Below are positions 11,706 to 24,300 of a DNA stretch of 64,000 bases, piece by piece (positions within the stretch are counted from its first letter, which is position 1; each line of letters opens with the position of its first letter). Origin of the DNA: Heterotrichella gracilis (lineage: Eukaryota; Sar; Xanthophyceae; Tribonematales; Xanthonemataceae); contig JAULBX010025164.1 in NCBI GenBank assembly GCA_032358255.1, positions 186,001 through 250,000 of the forward strand, given 5' to 3'. The notes below the pieces were generated by a model. The model ran no database searches. It saw only the letters and a program-made list of their open reading frames with translations, and was not told the origin of the DNA. Made by a program: the position numbers and the translations under genes.

Positions 11706-14700
11706 GTGAGGGTTAAATTTATTGATTAATTACATCCGGTATATGTTTATAATGTACATAAAACATGGGGTGGGGTGGGTAGGTGGCGGTGGCGGTGGTG
11801 TGCGTCCAGCATAAGGTGGGGAATGGTGTGTGGTGGCTGGCATCCCACCACCCGTTGTACCTCATCCTCCTCCCACCCCCCCCACACCTGACAATGACCA
11901 TGCTTACCACCCCCACCACCACCACCAGCCCTTGACCATGCCCACTCATCGCCCACCATTCCATCACCACCACCGCAGCGTACCTCCTTTGTGGCCCTGT
12001 CCCTCGCCTCCTTCACCGCCTCCAGTGTCAGCCGCGCCTCGCTGAGCTGGCTGGTGGTCTCTGCCAGCTGGCGCCGCAGCTCTACCACCTCGCAGGCGGT
12101 GCGCTGCAGGGGATGGCGGCGACACATGGCATCAGTGGATTTGATTTGATATAACATGAAGTCTGATTTTATTTGGACTTGGTATAATTTACTATGATTC
12201 GATATCTGCACATGGCGCCAGTGGCATAGTCAAGATGTGGGTCTTTGTGATTGTGCGGTGTGGGGCAAGGGAGAGAGTGAAACATACGACAATGCTGCCG
12301 TGGACGAGCAATGGGTGTGCGTGACAGTGATGGAAGGAGGGCATCACAATCGGCACTTGCGCCACCAAGTACGCCATGCGGTGCTGTGCTGCATGGCCCC
12401 CAATCACAGACGCAACCCAGCATCCACACGTTGTCAATGCATGGCGCCACACCCCTGCCACCACCCCACCTGTGACGCCTCCAGGGCCAGCGCCACCTCA
12501 TCATGCTTGCGCTTGGCGGTGACCAGCGCGTCGTCTCGCCGGCTCACCTGCGCACGCGAATGGGCGCCTCAGACGCTTGCAGACAAACATGCCAACAATC
12601 CTAACAAAACAAATTAATGAGGAGGAGCAGTAATTAGAACCATATGCCATACTGCCTTCAACAAACATGCTCATTTTTGGGGGTCTTAATGTTGATTCTA
12701 ATTATGTAAGGATTTTCAAATTACATTTTTTTTGTATTATCCTGCCGCGCACTGGCACCAGGCGCGCATCCCCCTGCGCCCCACCTTGTCCTTCCACGCC
12801 GCCAGCTCCCCCGTTGCCTGCGCCTCTGCGCGCACCGCCTGCTCCCGCTCCAGCACAGCCTTGCGCGCCATCAGCTCAATGGTGGACACCTGCCCCGCAC
12901 AAAATGAGCACTCATTTCACATTTCAACGATGCCTGCCCGGGCTTAGCATCGCCAACATACACTTGGACAGCGCCTTGTGGCAGGGTTTGACACAGTAAT
13001 GCCCAGGCCAGTACCCCGCAGAAACAATCCTTTTACTGGCATGCTACACAAGGCATACCCCCCCACCTGGTGCCAGATCAGCCAGTACCTGATCTACTTA
13101 CAGCACTTATAACCTAATTTGTCACCATACCAACACATTCACGTTGGGAAAACTACCCCCTTTCCGCCCCACCTGGTTGCGCAGCCTCAGCCCCTCCTGC
13201 TGCGCCGCCTCATGCTGCGCCTTGAGCGGCAGGTACTTGGCGTGGTACAGCGTGGAGAAGGAGGCATGCGTGTCGTGCAGCTCGTCCAGGGCGGCGCCTG
13301 CGGAGCAGCGCAGCGCCTCCAGCTCGCCGCGCAGGCCTGTGGCCTCGGCATCCCGCAGCGCCAGGTGGGCGCGCAGGGTGGCGGCCTCTGCTTGGGCGGC
13401 CTGGCAGGTGGGGTGGGTGTTTTTTATTATAATTTTAAAATGAATGCGTTTTTTTCAACTTTGTTCAAATGACATCGAGTTTTATTCAAAGCAGGCCAAG
13501 TTCTTATGAAAGGGATTACTGCAGTCACGAGCCTAAAGATGACTGGCTGGGGGTTTGGGAGTGGGATGGCGATTGGTAGGTGTCACATATAATTAGGGTC
13601 GCATGCATGTCATAGGATGTTGCAAGCTGGTTGCACCTAATCCGCCAGCCAAACCTACCCCACCCCATGCAACCCCCGCCAGCCCCCTACCAACCCTCTC
13701 ACCTTGAGCTGCGCCACCAGCGCCTCCGATGCACCGGCCCCTGCCCCACCTCTCAGCAGCGCCTTGCTGCCTGATGTAGGCAGCCTGCTCGCTGGTGGCC
13801 CTCCACGCGCCGGAGTCAGCAGCGCCGCCGCCGCCTGTGGGCCCACGTTGGTCACCTGCACGAGGACATTACATGGGAAATAATGGGATCACGCTTTTCA
13901 CGCCTCCAATGTGGTGGAAGATACCGGAGCATTATGATCCTTAATTGTATTCTTGAATTCCGGGGCGGCACAAACAACACCAGGGTCTGGAACAGGGCCA
14001 GGGCCTCCCCCTTGAAAGCGCTCATGAAGGCTGAGGGGCTGGCGGTGCCGGGTGACTACACATGTTCCCATGGAACCACCATTTCCCAATCCCAACATAG
14101 ACAAAAACGGCTCACATCCCAATGGGAAGCACTTTGTATCAATCTGCTGCACCTGTGCGGTACTCACCAGGGTCTGAAACAGGGCCAGGGCTTCGCCCTT
14201 GAAGGCGCTCATGAAGGCCGAGGGGCTGGCGGTGTTGGGGGCAAACCCACTGGCTGCGGCCCCCGGCTGGTGCGGGGCTCCCGGGGACGCCGTCTTGGGA
14301 CTGAAAAGCGGATTATCCGTAGAGAAGGCGGTGGCGGGGGTGGTGGTGGTCCCCGCCCAGGTGTTGAAAGCCGCGTCGATGGGGCTGAGAGGGAGAAGTG
14401 CCGATGCCCCGGTGGTGGTCTTCGTGCCCTGGGGTTGCTCCCCCCGCAGCGGGGTTTGGAACAGCTTTTTGCTGGTGGCAGCCAGGGTGTCCTTGCCTGG
14501 GGTCTCACCCGGCACCTGCAGTCGTCACACCTCCCCTGTCAGTATTACAAGATTGGAACAAGATCTCTTAAATCAACAAACACATGGGTTTCTGCTTCAT
14601 TTTGAACATTGACATACGGACATTGCAAGGAAAATACAGAGAATTATGGTACCAGTCTTGTTATGGATTACGGTTCTCAAAATGCGCACCTGGTTCTCCT

Positions 14701-17700
14701 TGTCCCGAGCGGCTCCGGCACCAGGCGTGGGTTTGCGCTCCAGGGCCACTGATGGGTGCGGCAGGGGCACTGGGCTGGCCACGCTGCCGGGCTGCGCCAC
14801 CGCGCCAAAGCTGACGGGGCTGAAGCTGAAGGCAGGTGTCGAATCTGTGCCTAAAGATAGACACATGTTCAATTGAACACAAAAGACAACGAATACACTT
14901 GAATATTTATTTGTTGTTCAGTTTCATCATATTCCTCAAATGGGTGCAAATGAGCTTTCCCCCCCTGGCTTGAATACCCACTTACGCATGCACATGCACA
15001 CAAAGTAATCAATTTGTACACACCTTCTACGACAACGACACCTGGCGCCTCCACTGCTCCCTCCCCTTGCTCCTTCACATGCCCCTGGGGGCTGTCAGCC
15101 AGGCCGGCAATAGGCGAGGCAGGCCCAGCGCCACCCCCAGCCACACCGCTGGGGATGCGCTCCTTGTCTGGGCTCCCGGGAACCACTGCGGCTACAGCAA
15201 CAGCGTTGTCAAAAATGCCCTCAACCAGGATCCTGACCTCCAGCGCCACCTCATCTGGGTCGGCACATTCCTCCTGAGCTGCATCCAGGGGCGTCTGCTC
15301 CTCCAGGTGTTGCAGCGCTTGTGGGCTGGTGGCAGCAGATGGGTGTGTGGCGGCTGGCGCCGCCTCCACATTCTCTGAATCCCTGCTGGAAGGAGCAGCT
15401 ACTTCTGGGATGGGTGCAGTCGCGCGAGCATCCCCAGCAGCGAGTGGCGCCTCCCCACTTTCGGGGGTGGGCATGGCCACGTGGGCATCGCCAGGGAGGG
15501 CCTGTGAATCCCCGTTGGAAGCTGTATCATCCCCAGGGATGGGTGCAACTGTGTGAGAATCCCCGTTGGAAGCTGCAGCATCCCCAGGGACAAGGGTCGT
15601 GACTGCAGCCACTTCAGGAGGTGCGCTGGTCTCCGCCATGGATTGCAGCACTGAGTCAAAGATTCGCTGCACTGCTGCCTGCACCCTGGGGGTCACTGGG
15701 GAGGGAGCGGGCACTGGAGACCATGGAAGGATTTCCACCACTGGAGCGGGGACTGGAGACCCTGGTAGGGTTTCCACTGCTGCGTGCAGCTTGGGGGGGA
15801 CTGGGGAGGCTGCGGGAGGTGGGGACCCTGGTAGGGTTTCAACTGCTGCAGTAACTGGGGAGGCGGGGAAGTCGAGCTCTGTCGATGGCTTGGCCTTTGC
15901 AGGCGACACATCCTGCGTGGCAAGAAAATGATTATCTGTAGCTAGAATGAAATGGTACAGTTTGAAATGGAATTATAAATGCGCCATAGTGTAAAAGGAC
16001 TTACCACTACTTAATAAATAAATATGGTATTAAATCCCTCACCGGCCCCACTTCATGCATGCCCCACTACCTCCTCATCATGCGCCTACCTGGCACTCAT
16101 CCATGGCATCCAGCAGCTGGTCCACCAGCTCCGCCACCTCAGCAGCAACCTCCGGGAGCGCACACACCGCGCCCACGGCCAGCGCCCCAGCCGCCACCAC
16201 CCCTTCAGCCACCTCCGCCACATCATCGGCGGCCACCACAGCCTCTGCTGGCACAGGTTCGTGCAGGGGAGCCTCAAGCGGTTTGGCTTCAGCTTCAGCC
16301 TCTGCCGCGGCTTGCAGGACCGAATAAAAGATGGCGCGCACCACCGCCTGCGCCACAGGCGTCGTGGCCGCCACCTCCTTGCCAAATCCATCCTCACGCA
16401 CCCCTGGGGCGGCGCCACTTGGCGACGCCGCATGCTGCGCCGCTGCCAGCGCGGCCTCGAACTGCTGGGCCACAGCCGCGGTGTCTGGGATGGCTGCTGG
16501 TGGGGGGCTGCTGAGGGCGGTGGTGGGTGTGGGCAGCTGTGGCGTGCTGATGGCAGCTGAACAATTCTTGGGCGTGGTGGAAGCAGCCGCAGCTGTGGGT
16601 GTGCGCTGGGGCGTGGCAGTAGGCGCAGGCTCAACATCCGCAGCTGCGGGCTCCATCACCCATGCCACTTGGGCCTCCACATCAGTGGCGCCTTCAGCTG
16701 CTGGTGTGGCAGGCCGATGAGTGGGGGTGGCAGGTGGCGCAATAGGCGTCCCCACAGCTGGTGGCTGGACAGGAGGTGCGTTTGCAAGAGGCTCTTCAAC
16801 CACAGGGGAAGTCTCTGCATCCGTTGGGTGTGCTGAAGGGGCAGGTGGCTGCTCTGGGGCTGAACACGCACCCATGTCAACCACACGGGGTCCCTCAGTT
16901 GGCGCTTCTGATGCATCGTAGAATCCGCTGTTGCCCTCATCATGCTTTGCTGGGGATTCTACTTCAGCTGCATGGGGCTGCTCCGGCTGGAGGCATGGGG
17001 CCACAAATGCACAGCCAGCATCAGGCGATGGTGAGGGAGCGGCTGGGGATGGAGCCGGCGCAGCTGGGGATGGGGATGCGGCCACCGGGGACTGAGGCTC
17101 CACTGCATCCTCCAGGCCCATGGCTTCAGGCGTTGGATCAGGTGAGGCATCCTGCAGCAGCAGTGAGACAATTCGGTATGGTGGTAGACACCACGAGCCT
17201 GTGACATTGCTGAACCAACTCTAATTGGACATGGCTACCCCATGGCGTACCAACGCCAGCCCTTCGTTATAAAATATAAAATAGAAAGCTCAAGAATGGC
17301 TTTTGTTTTTAGAACATGGTGGTCAGGGTACCATATTTTTCTTAAGGTATTCAACACGGGGTAATCACAAGTTACTATATAGTCCGCAAGTTGCGCACCT
17401 CCCATTCCCTCGAAGCACCGCAGTCCTCGTCAGCTGCAGCATGCAGCTCCTCCTCCAAAACCCTAGAAGCAGGCGGGGTACCCTGCCACGAGGGCGACGC
17501 CGCAGCCTCCCTGCCCGCCCAATAGGGGGTGTCCACATCCATGGGGGTGAGCATGGCGGTGGGGGGAGGGGAGAAAACAGCCGATTCCCCATGCCTCACT
17601 GGAGTGCCGGCATCTGCAAGGCTGATGGTGGATGCACAGGAGTCATTTGGCGAGGAACCTGAATTAGGTGCGGGGTGTTCTGCTTCATCACCTTTGGCTG

Positions 17701-18931
17701 GGCTTGGGCTGGGACCGGTGGTGATGGCATGTGGGCTTGCGGCAGAAGCAGGTGGAGTGGTTGCAACAAGACCTTGATGTGTGGTGTGTGGAGGTGATGG
17801 GCTTGGAGCGGCCTGGCGACTGGATTCGCTGGGCCCTTGTGGTGATGGGATGACAGATGCCACTGTGGGATCCAGCGATGGTGATGTCACTGGGAAAGCA
17901 ATTTGCGATGGCGCCTCAGCACTTCCTGGCGCTGCAGAGACCACTGGCTGGGCATCTTCCATGGGCGCGGCCACTCCCTCGTGCACGCTGGTGGGCTGGG
18001 TAGAGGTGGTTGAGCTAGAGACACATGGCGCGCCACCAGCTGGGCTGGGCGCCATGGTGCCAATGGCAGCTCCGGAACCTGGGGTCGGCAGTGCGTTGAT
18101 GCCTGTGAATCCCATTGCCGGTGTTGCTGCTGCTGGAGCTGGCGCAGCTGCTGTTGCGGGTGTTGCTACTGCTAATGGTGCCGGTGCTACTAGACAAGGG
18201 TTGCTGGGAACATCTGCAACCACATCGTCCACGTCCATGTCCTCCGCAGCGACAGTGGTGGCGTCAGAGGCCACCGAGCAGGCGTCATCATCCGACAGCA
18301 CCACTGGCCCCGTGCCAAAGAACTCCTTGGCATCGTGCCAGTCCCCATCCACAGCCGGGGCTGGCTCCTGCACTGTCTGCAGCTGCGGCTGTGGGTTGGG
18401 CTGCGGTAGGTGTGCTGCTGCAATTGCACGCAGGCGAGGTGGGAGGGGGGCGGCGGCGGGTGCTGCCTTTGCACCTGGTTTGGTGGTGCCAGTCATGGTC
18501 TGCGCCTGGTTGAACAGGGCCTCCAGCCTTGCCTTGCGGTCTGCCATGGTGCCAGAGAGCCCAGCCAAGGACTCCCGGGGTGGGCGCGCGACTGGCGCAC
18601 CTCTTGGGTTGCGAGTCAGCCCTGTTGGAGGAGAAATATTGAAGTGATGACGTGTGCCTGATGGACATAGTGTATCACGAATACACACCCGACACAGTAC
18701 AGCTACTGGTTTTCTCCTTCTGTTTTTAATCTAGTACCGTACCGCTCCCTAGTTTACCACTTCAATGGGCCCAGACCCTTTTTCACGCATATGCGCATCA
18801 ACCTCTGCTAAAGAGGAAAGCGATCGTTCACAAGTCACAGTGATTCTTGTATTGCCAAGCTTACCGTGCTTGGCCTGAAAGGCAGCCAGAGCCTTCTTGG
18901 CTCTGCTCATCTGTGGAGCCTGATCAGCCAT
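11346..18931 (-). CDS. Large coiled-coil protein with TACC-like C-terminus
   Basis: Twelve exons: 18931-18865, 18621-17399, 17151-16090, 15912-15024, 14844-14690, 14515-14168, 13855-13703, 13400-13173, 12889-12785, 12547-12470, 12103-11984 and 11597-11346. Phases close exactly to 1559 residues. Residues 1-1299 are mostly Ala/Pro/Ser/Glu-rich and probably disordered. They contain ETLPGSP-type repeats and two IF(Y/D)SVLQ segments plus a weaker IFDNAV one. Residues 1300-1559 form a Leu/Ala/Glu-rich coiled coil. Its tail, ERELADVLSWCADLMAKAEE, resembles the conserved end of animal and fungal TACC domains (EELTKICDELISKMEK in type). TACC proteins bind XMAP215/TOG microtubule polymerases at spindle poles; that role is inferred here. 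Other coiled-coil proteins cannot be excluded. Gene structure is confident; the family name is moderate. Confidence 0.72.
13955..14240 (-). repeat. Duplicated donor edge of TACC-like exon 14515-14168
   Basis: The exon end at 14168-14245, encoding FMSAFKGEALALFQTL, is repeated at 13978-14050 with about 90 percent identity by eye, including the CACCAGGGTCT donor context. The repeat lies in the following intron, and the intact exon precedes it in gene sense. Confidence 0.85.
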
Positions 18932-21339
18932 GGCTCCTCAGTCAGTCGGAACACCTGCAGGATGCACCGTGGTTGGCTGAAAACTATAGAGCAAGATTAT
19001 GAAGGGCGGGGCCACTGCACTCCTAGGTCACTTTGGAGCCCTACAATAATAGAAGGAGCAAAGGAAATGCTTGCAAGTGTCTGCAGCCTTGATATGCACT
19101 GTGGCAGACTTTCCACAGTCAACTCTCTTAGAGCACAGCTGGTCCTCTTTTGAAATTGGCCAACGCCAACGCAGTGACACAGGTGGTGAACAGTTGCACT
19201 TGCAATCCAACAAACTGCTTTAGCAGGCCAGGCAAGCCTGGCCATAGTTTCAACCCACTCACAGCCCACTGGCTATGGCTACAATAGCTTTGAAGCAGCT
19301 GCCAAAAAAAAAAGGTCAACGACGTTGCTAGTCAAATAGCTAGCACGGCACGATACAGAGCACCTGTCAGACAATAGTGTGCGAGTTACGCCTTCAAATT
19401 GACAGCAGAAACGACGGCTATGACTATGCCACCTGTGGCAAGCCAGGAATACGAAAAACTTTATCACCCACCACCCCGTAGCGTACATGACATCACTGCA
19501 AACAACCTTGTGGACCAACGTGGTCAGTTCCTCACACACTGTGGCCAAGAAATACGGCACAATGCCCCATCCCTTTTCCATATGCCCTATTGGAACCGGT
19601 ACTCTCCTACATCCGAACGTTCCAACGCTCTACTGGCCAGTTCAAGTTATGGGATAGGCCTATCTTGGGAAGGCAACAGCTGTGCAACTCTAACAAGAAA
19701 CGATCAGTGAGTTATTACAACCACAAGGGCGAGTACGCACCGTGGACTGAGGTCCTTGTGGGGTTTACGCTGCTTGTTGACCGGCTCCCGAGCTGTCAGT
19801 CATCGGCCATTGACCCAGTGACCACTGCATGCTCCAGTTATTACTGCTGTATCGACGCTGCTCACGTCCTGTGCAGCTTTGGAAGAGTTTTTCAGCCTAT
19901 CACCAACGTGGGAATCTGTTGTTAAAAGCAGAGCAAGGCAGACTTCTGAAGAGATGGGAAGGCTTCACAGGTGTTGGAATAATGAAATGAAACGAAAACG
20001 AGGTGTTTGGCGCCAAAACAAATATGCATGATGTTACAACAGTTGTCAAGATCTATCTATTTGTCTTGCAAGAATCTGAAAGTGAGTTCAGGGTTACAAG
20101 GATAGCCTGTTTCCGCAGCTGCAGTCTGTTGCACCAGACCCCACCTTCGCAGACAACACATCCCTCATCACGGAGCTTGGTACGAAATCAGACAAGAAGG
20201 TACGCCTGACTTGAAGGTTCACTGTGGACTCTACAGGGCCGCGGTCATCTGTGTAATTTGCAAACGAATGTAGCAAGTGGGGCGTGTTGACGTGCTTGCT
20301 GTCCCTCTAGTGCTTTGTTGGTACATGTCATGTGTGGGGAACGAGGGCAGAGGCTAGGACCCCCCAGTGGCTAGGAAGGGTTACGCTACTCGAATTCTTC
20401 GTGCGTAGTACCTCCTGTTACTTTCTGTATGGGCTTACCTGGGTGGGCCTTAGATTACGTGCTCTGATCGCCGATCGCACAATATTTTGTTGAGGGTGCA
20501 AGCAGTACATTTAGCCACCAGACTGAAGGCCTTGCCTATCCTCTGCTGGTGTACATTTGACACCCTCTGCGTCTGTTTGCTATGTTGCTACAAAGCACTT
20601 GGGAGTAGCTTGGGGTCCTTGTTGCCAGAAACCCTTGCAATGCATGCATGCATGTCTAAGTTGCCCTTGCCACTGATCCCGCATACCCACGAGAGGTAGC
20701 TTCTGCATGACCGAACCAGGAGTCGCAACATACTGGAAATGAGATACTAGCAAGCTCCCCCACTCACGCAGCTCACCTGCAGCATGGCACAACCTACTTG
20801 AGACCAGGACAACTAGGGAGCGTGCAGGTCACAGCCACCTGGACAGCCACAGCAGGCGCAGCTAACAGTAACCTGGGGAAGCAACCTCAGCCTCAGGCAA
20901 GGATACCTGGAACCCACACGCCGCGCACTGGTTATGCAGCTAGTGCCCTGTGTTGACCCATCGCTGTGGGCGCCATCCTGAAACACCTTGCTTACACCTA
21001 GGTTCCCGCTATTCACTTGTGACACCTTGCGCTTCGGTAGCACCTTCATGGTGCACCACACTTGCCTGCCGCTGGGTTATTTGCGCACTGCACAGTAGAT
21101 CCCTACAGCAGCACCCTCATTCCAACATCCGCTCGTCAGTTTCTGCCCAGTGCCTTCCCTGTCTGAATCCCCGCCAAAACACCGCCGCAAGATCTCTGCA
21201 GTCCCCACTGCCCCCCGCCAGGGGCAGTACCTATTACCCATACCACCTGCACATCCCCCACAACCACCCACATGCCCTTTTCCCCCACATCCTTTACCGC
21301 CCCCCTACCACAGGCCACGCCACCCACAGCTTGCCACAA
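18932..21339. other. Intergenic region between divergent TACC-like and FkbM genes
   Basis: This 2.4-kb stretch lies between two divergent start codons and should contain both promoters and 5' UTRs. I find no gene. A 103-codon plus-strand frame at 19399-19710 has no recognisable motif. A TGCATGCATGCATG run lies at 20640-20653. Confidence 0.45.
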
Positions 21340-24300
21340 ATGGTTTCCCGCGTGCTGCGCCGCGGCAGGCAGGAGGAAAACGAGCCAGTCCTAGTGGCCG
21401 CAAAGGAGCTTGAAACAGGTGATATGCCATATTGTTTATAATTAAGGGTATCTGCACTTTCCTCGTAAACCACCCTTTCTCGGGAAACAGGTAATTTCAT
21501 ATGATCAAAGCTGATATTGGTATCATTTTCCCCATTGTGAACCGCGTTGGTTTAGGAACTGGCAAACCCAGAACCAGGAGTTTATATGCAAACCAATTTG
21601 CATAATTGATTTGGTGAAGTCCTCCTGCCAGAACCTAGCTCAAACTTGCATAATTCCTTTCTGCGCGGATTTTGCAAACTCAGATCAGCATAATTTTCCT
21701 GCTGCAGAGCCTTCGGATGAGGAGACAGGGGGGCAAGTCAGGGAGAAGCGCAGCGTGTCGCGGCGCTGGCGATCGGGGCCGGAGGGCGCGCCCCAGGCCG
21801 CCAACCCCTGCTATGGCGTGGCCCTGGTGGTCATGTTCATCATGGTGCTTGTCATCTTTGTGCAGCTGAACCACCACCACATCGCGTCGGTGGGCAACAC
21901 GCTGCAGGTGGGTGTGGTGGAGGTGGTGAGGCGGCGGTGGTGGTGGGTGGGTGATGGCGGTGGTGTCAGGGTGCGTCTCCCAGCGCGCTAGTCGCTGCTG
22001 TGGGTGGCGTTGGTGGTCATGTTCATCATGGTGCTGGTCGAATTTGTGCAACTCAACAACCTCCACCTCGCGTCGATGGGCAACACGCTGCAGGTGGGTG
22101 GCGGTGGTGGGTGGGTGGGTGATGGTGGCGGTGCCGGGGAACCTCCCTGTGCCCTCCAAACTGTTTCAACCTCGCCTGATGGCCATTAATGTTCCCTCCC
22201 TTTCTGCAGTCGCTGGAATCTCTCTGCGCCAATGGCGTAAACCCCAAGGCAAACATGCAGCAGGCACCGTAACCTGCTCGCTCTTATTTCCCATTGAATT
22301 GTGTTTCCTCCCCTCCTGCAGTCGCTTGTGTCTCTCCGCGTGAATGGCACCAACCCCCAGGCGGAAGCCCAGCAGGCACTGGCGGAGCTCGAGCAGCTGG
22401 TGGGGGAGCAAGGGGGGCCAAACAGCAAGCAGGTGAGGAGGGGGGAGGTGGAGATGGCTGGGATTGGGGGTGTTGGGTTCGGTTGTGTTGGGTGAAGGGG
22501 GTGTCGTCTGGGTCTTGACTACATGGACCAGGTTGTCCAGGGGTTCAGGGTTTAGGGTTTGAGGTTTAAGGTCTTGGGTGTGGCACAACTACCACCCACA
22601 ATTTATGGCTCTCATTTCCCACCATCACCACCACCACCACCACCACCACCACCACCACCACAACCCACCCACGGGCCCAACAGCTCCTCTCCCGCCTACA
22701 AGCCAGTCTGCTGCAGCAATGAAGCACCATGGGCCAGGTGGTTCAGGGTGTAGGGTGTAGGGTATGTTCATGGGCCACCACCGCTGCCCACTATTCTACC
22801 TCCCATTACCCACCACCACCACCACCCCGCAGGCCCAACAGCTCCTCTCCCGCCTACAATCCAGCCTGCAGCAGCAATCGGGCGACATGGTGCGCAGCCT
22901 GGAAGCGCTGCATGCAATAGTGTCCAAGGTGGACCCCAATGCGACCAATGGCGCGGATGTGGGTGTGGATGTGCTTCGGGACAGGGCCACCAGCCGGGTG
23001 GGGGACATGGTGACGGAGATTCAGGAGCTGAAGAGTGGGGTGCGTGGGGGGAGGTGGCAGGGATGGGGGTTTTGGGGAGGATGTGTGCTCGAGTGGGGAC
23101 ATGCCATCCAGCATGAGTGGATTGTGACATTGACATGCATACAAGCAAGAATGCATTGTGATGGTGCCATGCATGCATTGCAGCGAGAGTGCAGGTCCGC
23201 AGGGTGGGCAAGGTGGTACGCACTTCATACCCACTGCACTGCAGTGAGAGGCTACCCGCACGGCGCCCCCCATCTCCAGGCACAGTGCAGCCGCAGCACA
23301 GAAACCCTACCAAGCATTCCATCTTGTCCACTGGATCTGCTGAAAATTATATCAAAAGGCAAACCTGCATGCTTTCAGTAACCCACTTCCGTTATTTGGG
23401 TATTGGAAACATGGTGGTGGACGCGGCTCCAGTGGCAATGTCCTTGACAGAGGCACCATCGGCATGCTGGGCACCAACACGTTTCTGTCTTTTACCCATT
23501 GTTGAACTATGTTAATATATATATCTTGTTTTGCATTTTTGCAGCAGATCCAGTGCGACTCCAACGGCAACGCCCTGGACGGCGGCACCATCCGCATGCT
23601 GGGTGACAACATGTCTGCTTTTTTTCCAAGTGATTTTTTATTCATATTAATGTTTTTCTTCTGTAATTTTGCAGCAGATCCAGTGCGACTCCAACGGCAA
23701 CGTGCTTGACAGCGGCACCATCCGCATGCTTGGCACCAGCACGCAGCTCACCCAATCCTCACTGGTCAGCGACGACCAGCACGGCCAGGTGCTGGTCATG
23801 TACCCAAAGAACGACGAGTACTACAAGGTGAGGAAAACCCTAATGAAAACCCTAATGTGGCTGGAAACCCTAAATTGGCCGGAAACCCTAGGTGCCTCAG
23901 TCCCCCCTGTTTAGCGACGACCAGCACGGGCAGGTGCCGTCATGTACCCAAAGAACGACGAGTACTACAAGTGAGGAAAACCCTAGGGTGGGGTGTCGGG
24001 CGGAAACCTTGCTCTAAGATTTTGAGTGAGAATCCTTGCGAGTGCTTATGCGTCTGTCCATATTGCATCTTGCATCCACACTGCCACACCCCACACCAGC
24101 ATCAACAGGATGGGGAGCCGCCTCACCCGGGACTTGCCTATGCTCTTGCGGGCTGCGGCAGGCTTTCTTCATCACTAATCTGCTATACACCCATACCCAC
24201 ACCCACACCCACATCCGATTACCTCCCCTCTGCAGCCGCAACTTGAGCAGGGTTTCCCCCCTGAGCCGGAGCTCCTGCGTCAGCTGATGACATGGGTCAC

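Noticed and set aside
14209-14605. Long plus-strand open frames over the TACC-like exons (13883-14605, 17781-18647 and similar)
   Set aside because: They mirror GC-rich coding exons of the minus-strand gene, whose 12 exon phases close exactly; no splice partners on the plus strand.
19399-19710. 103-codon plus-strand frame in the divergent promoter region
   Set aside because: No recognisable domain and no splice signals in frame; likely chance.
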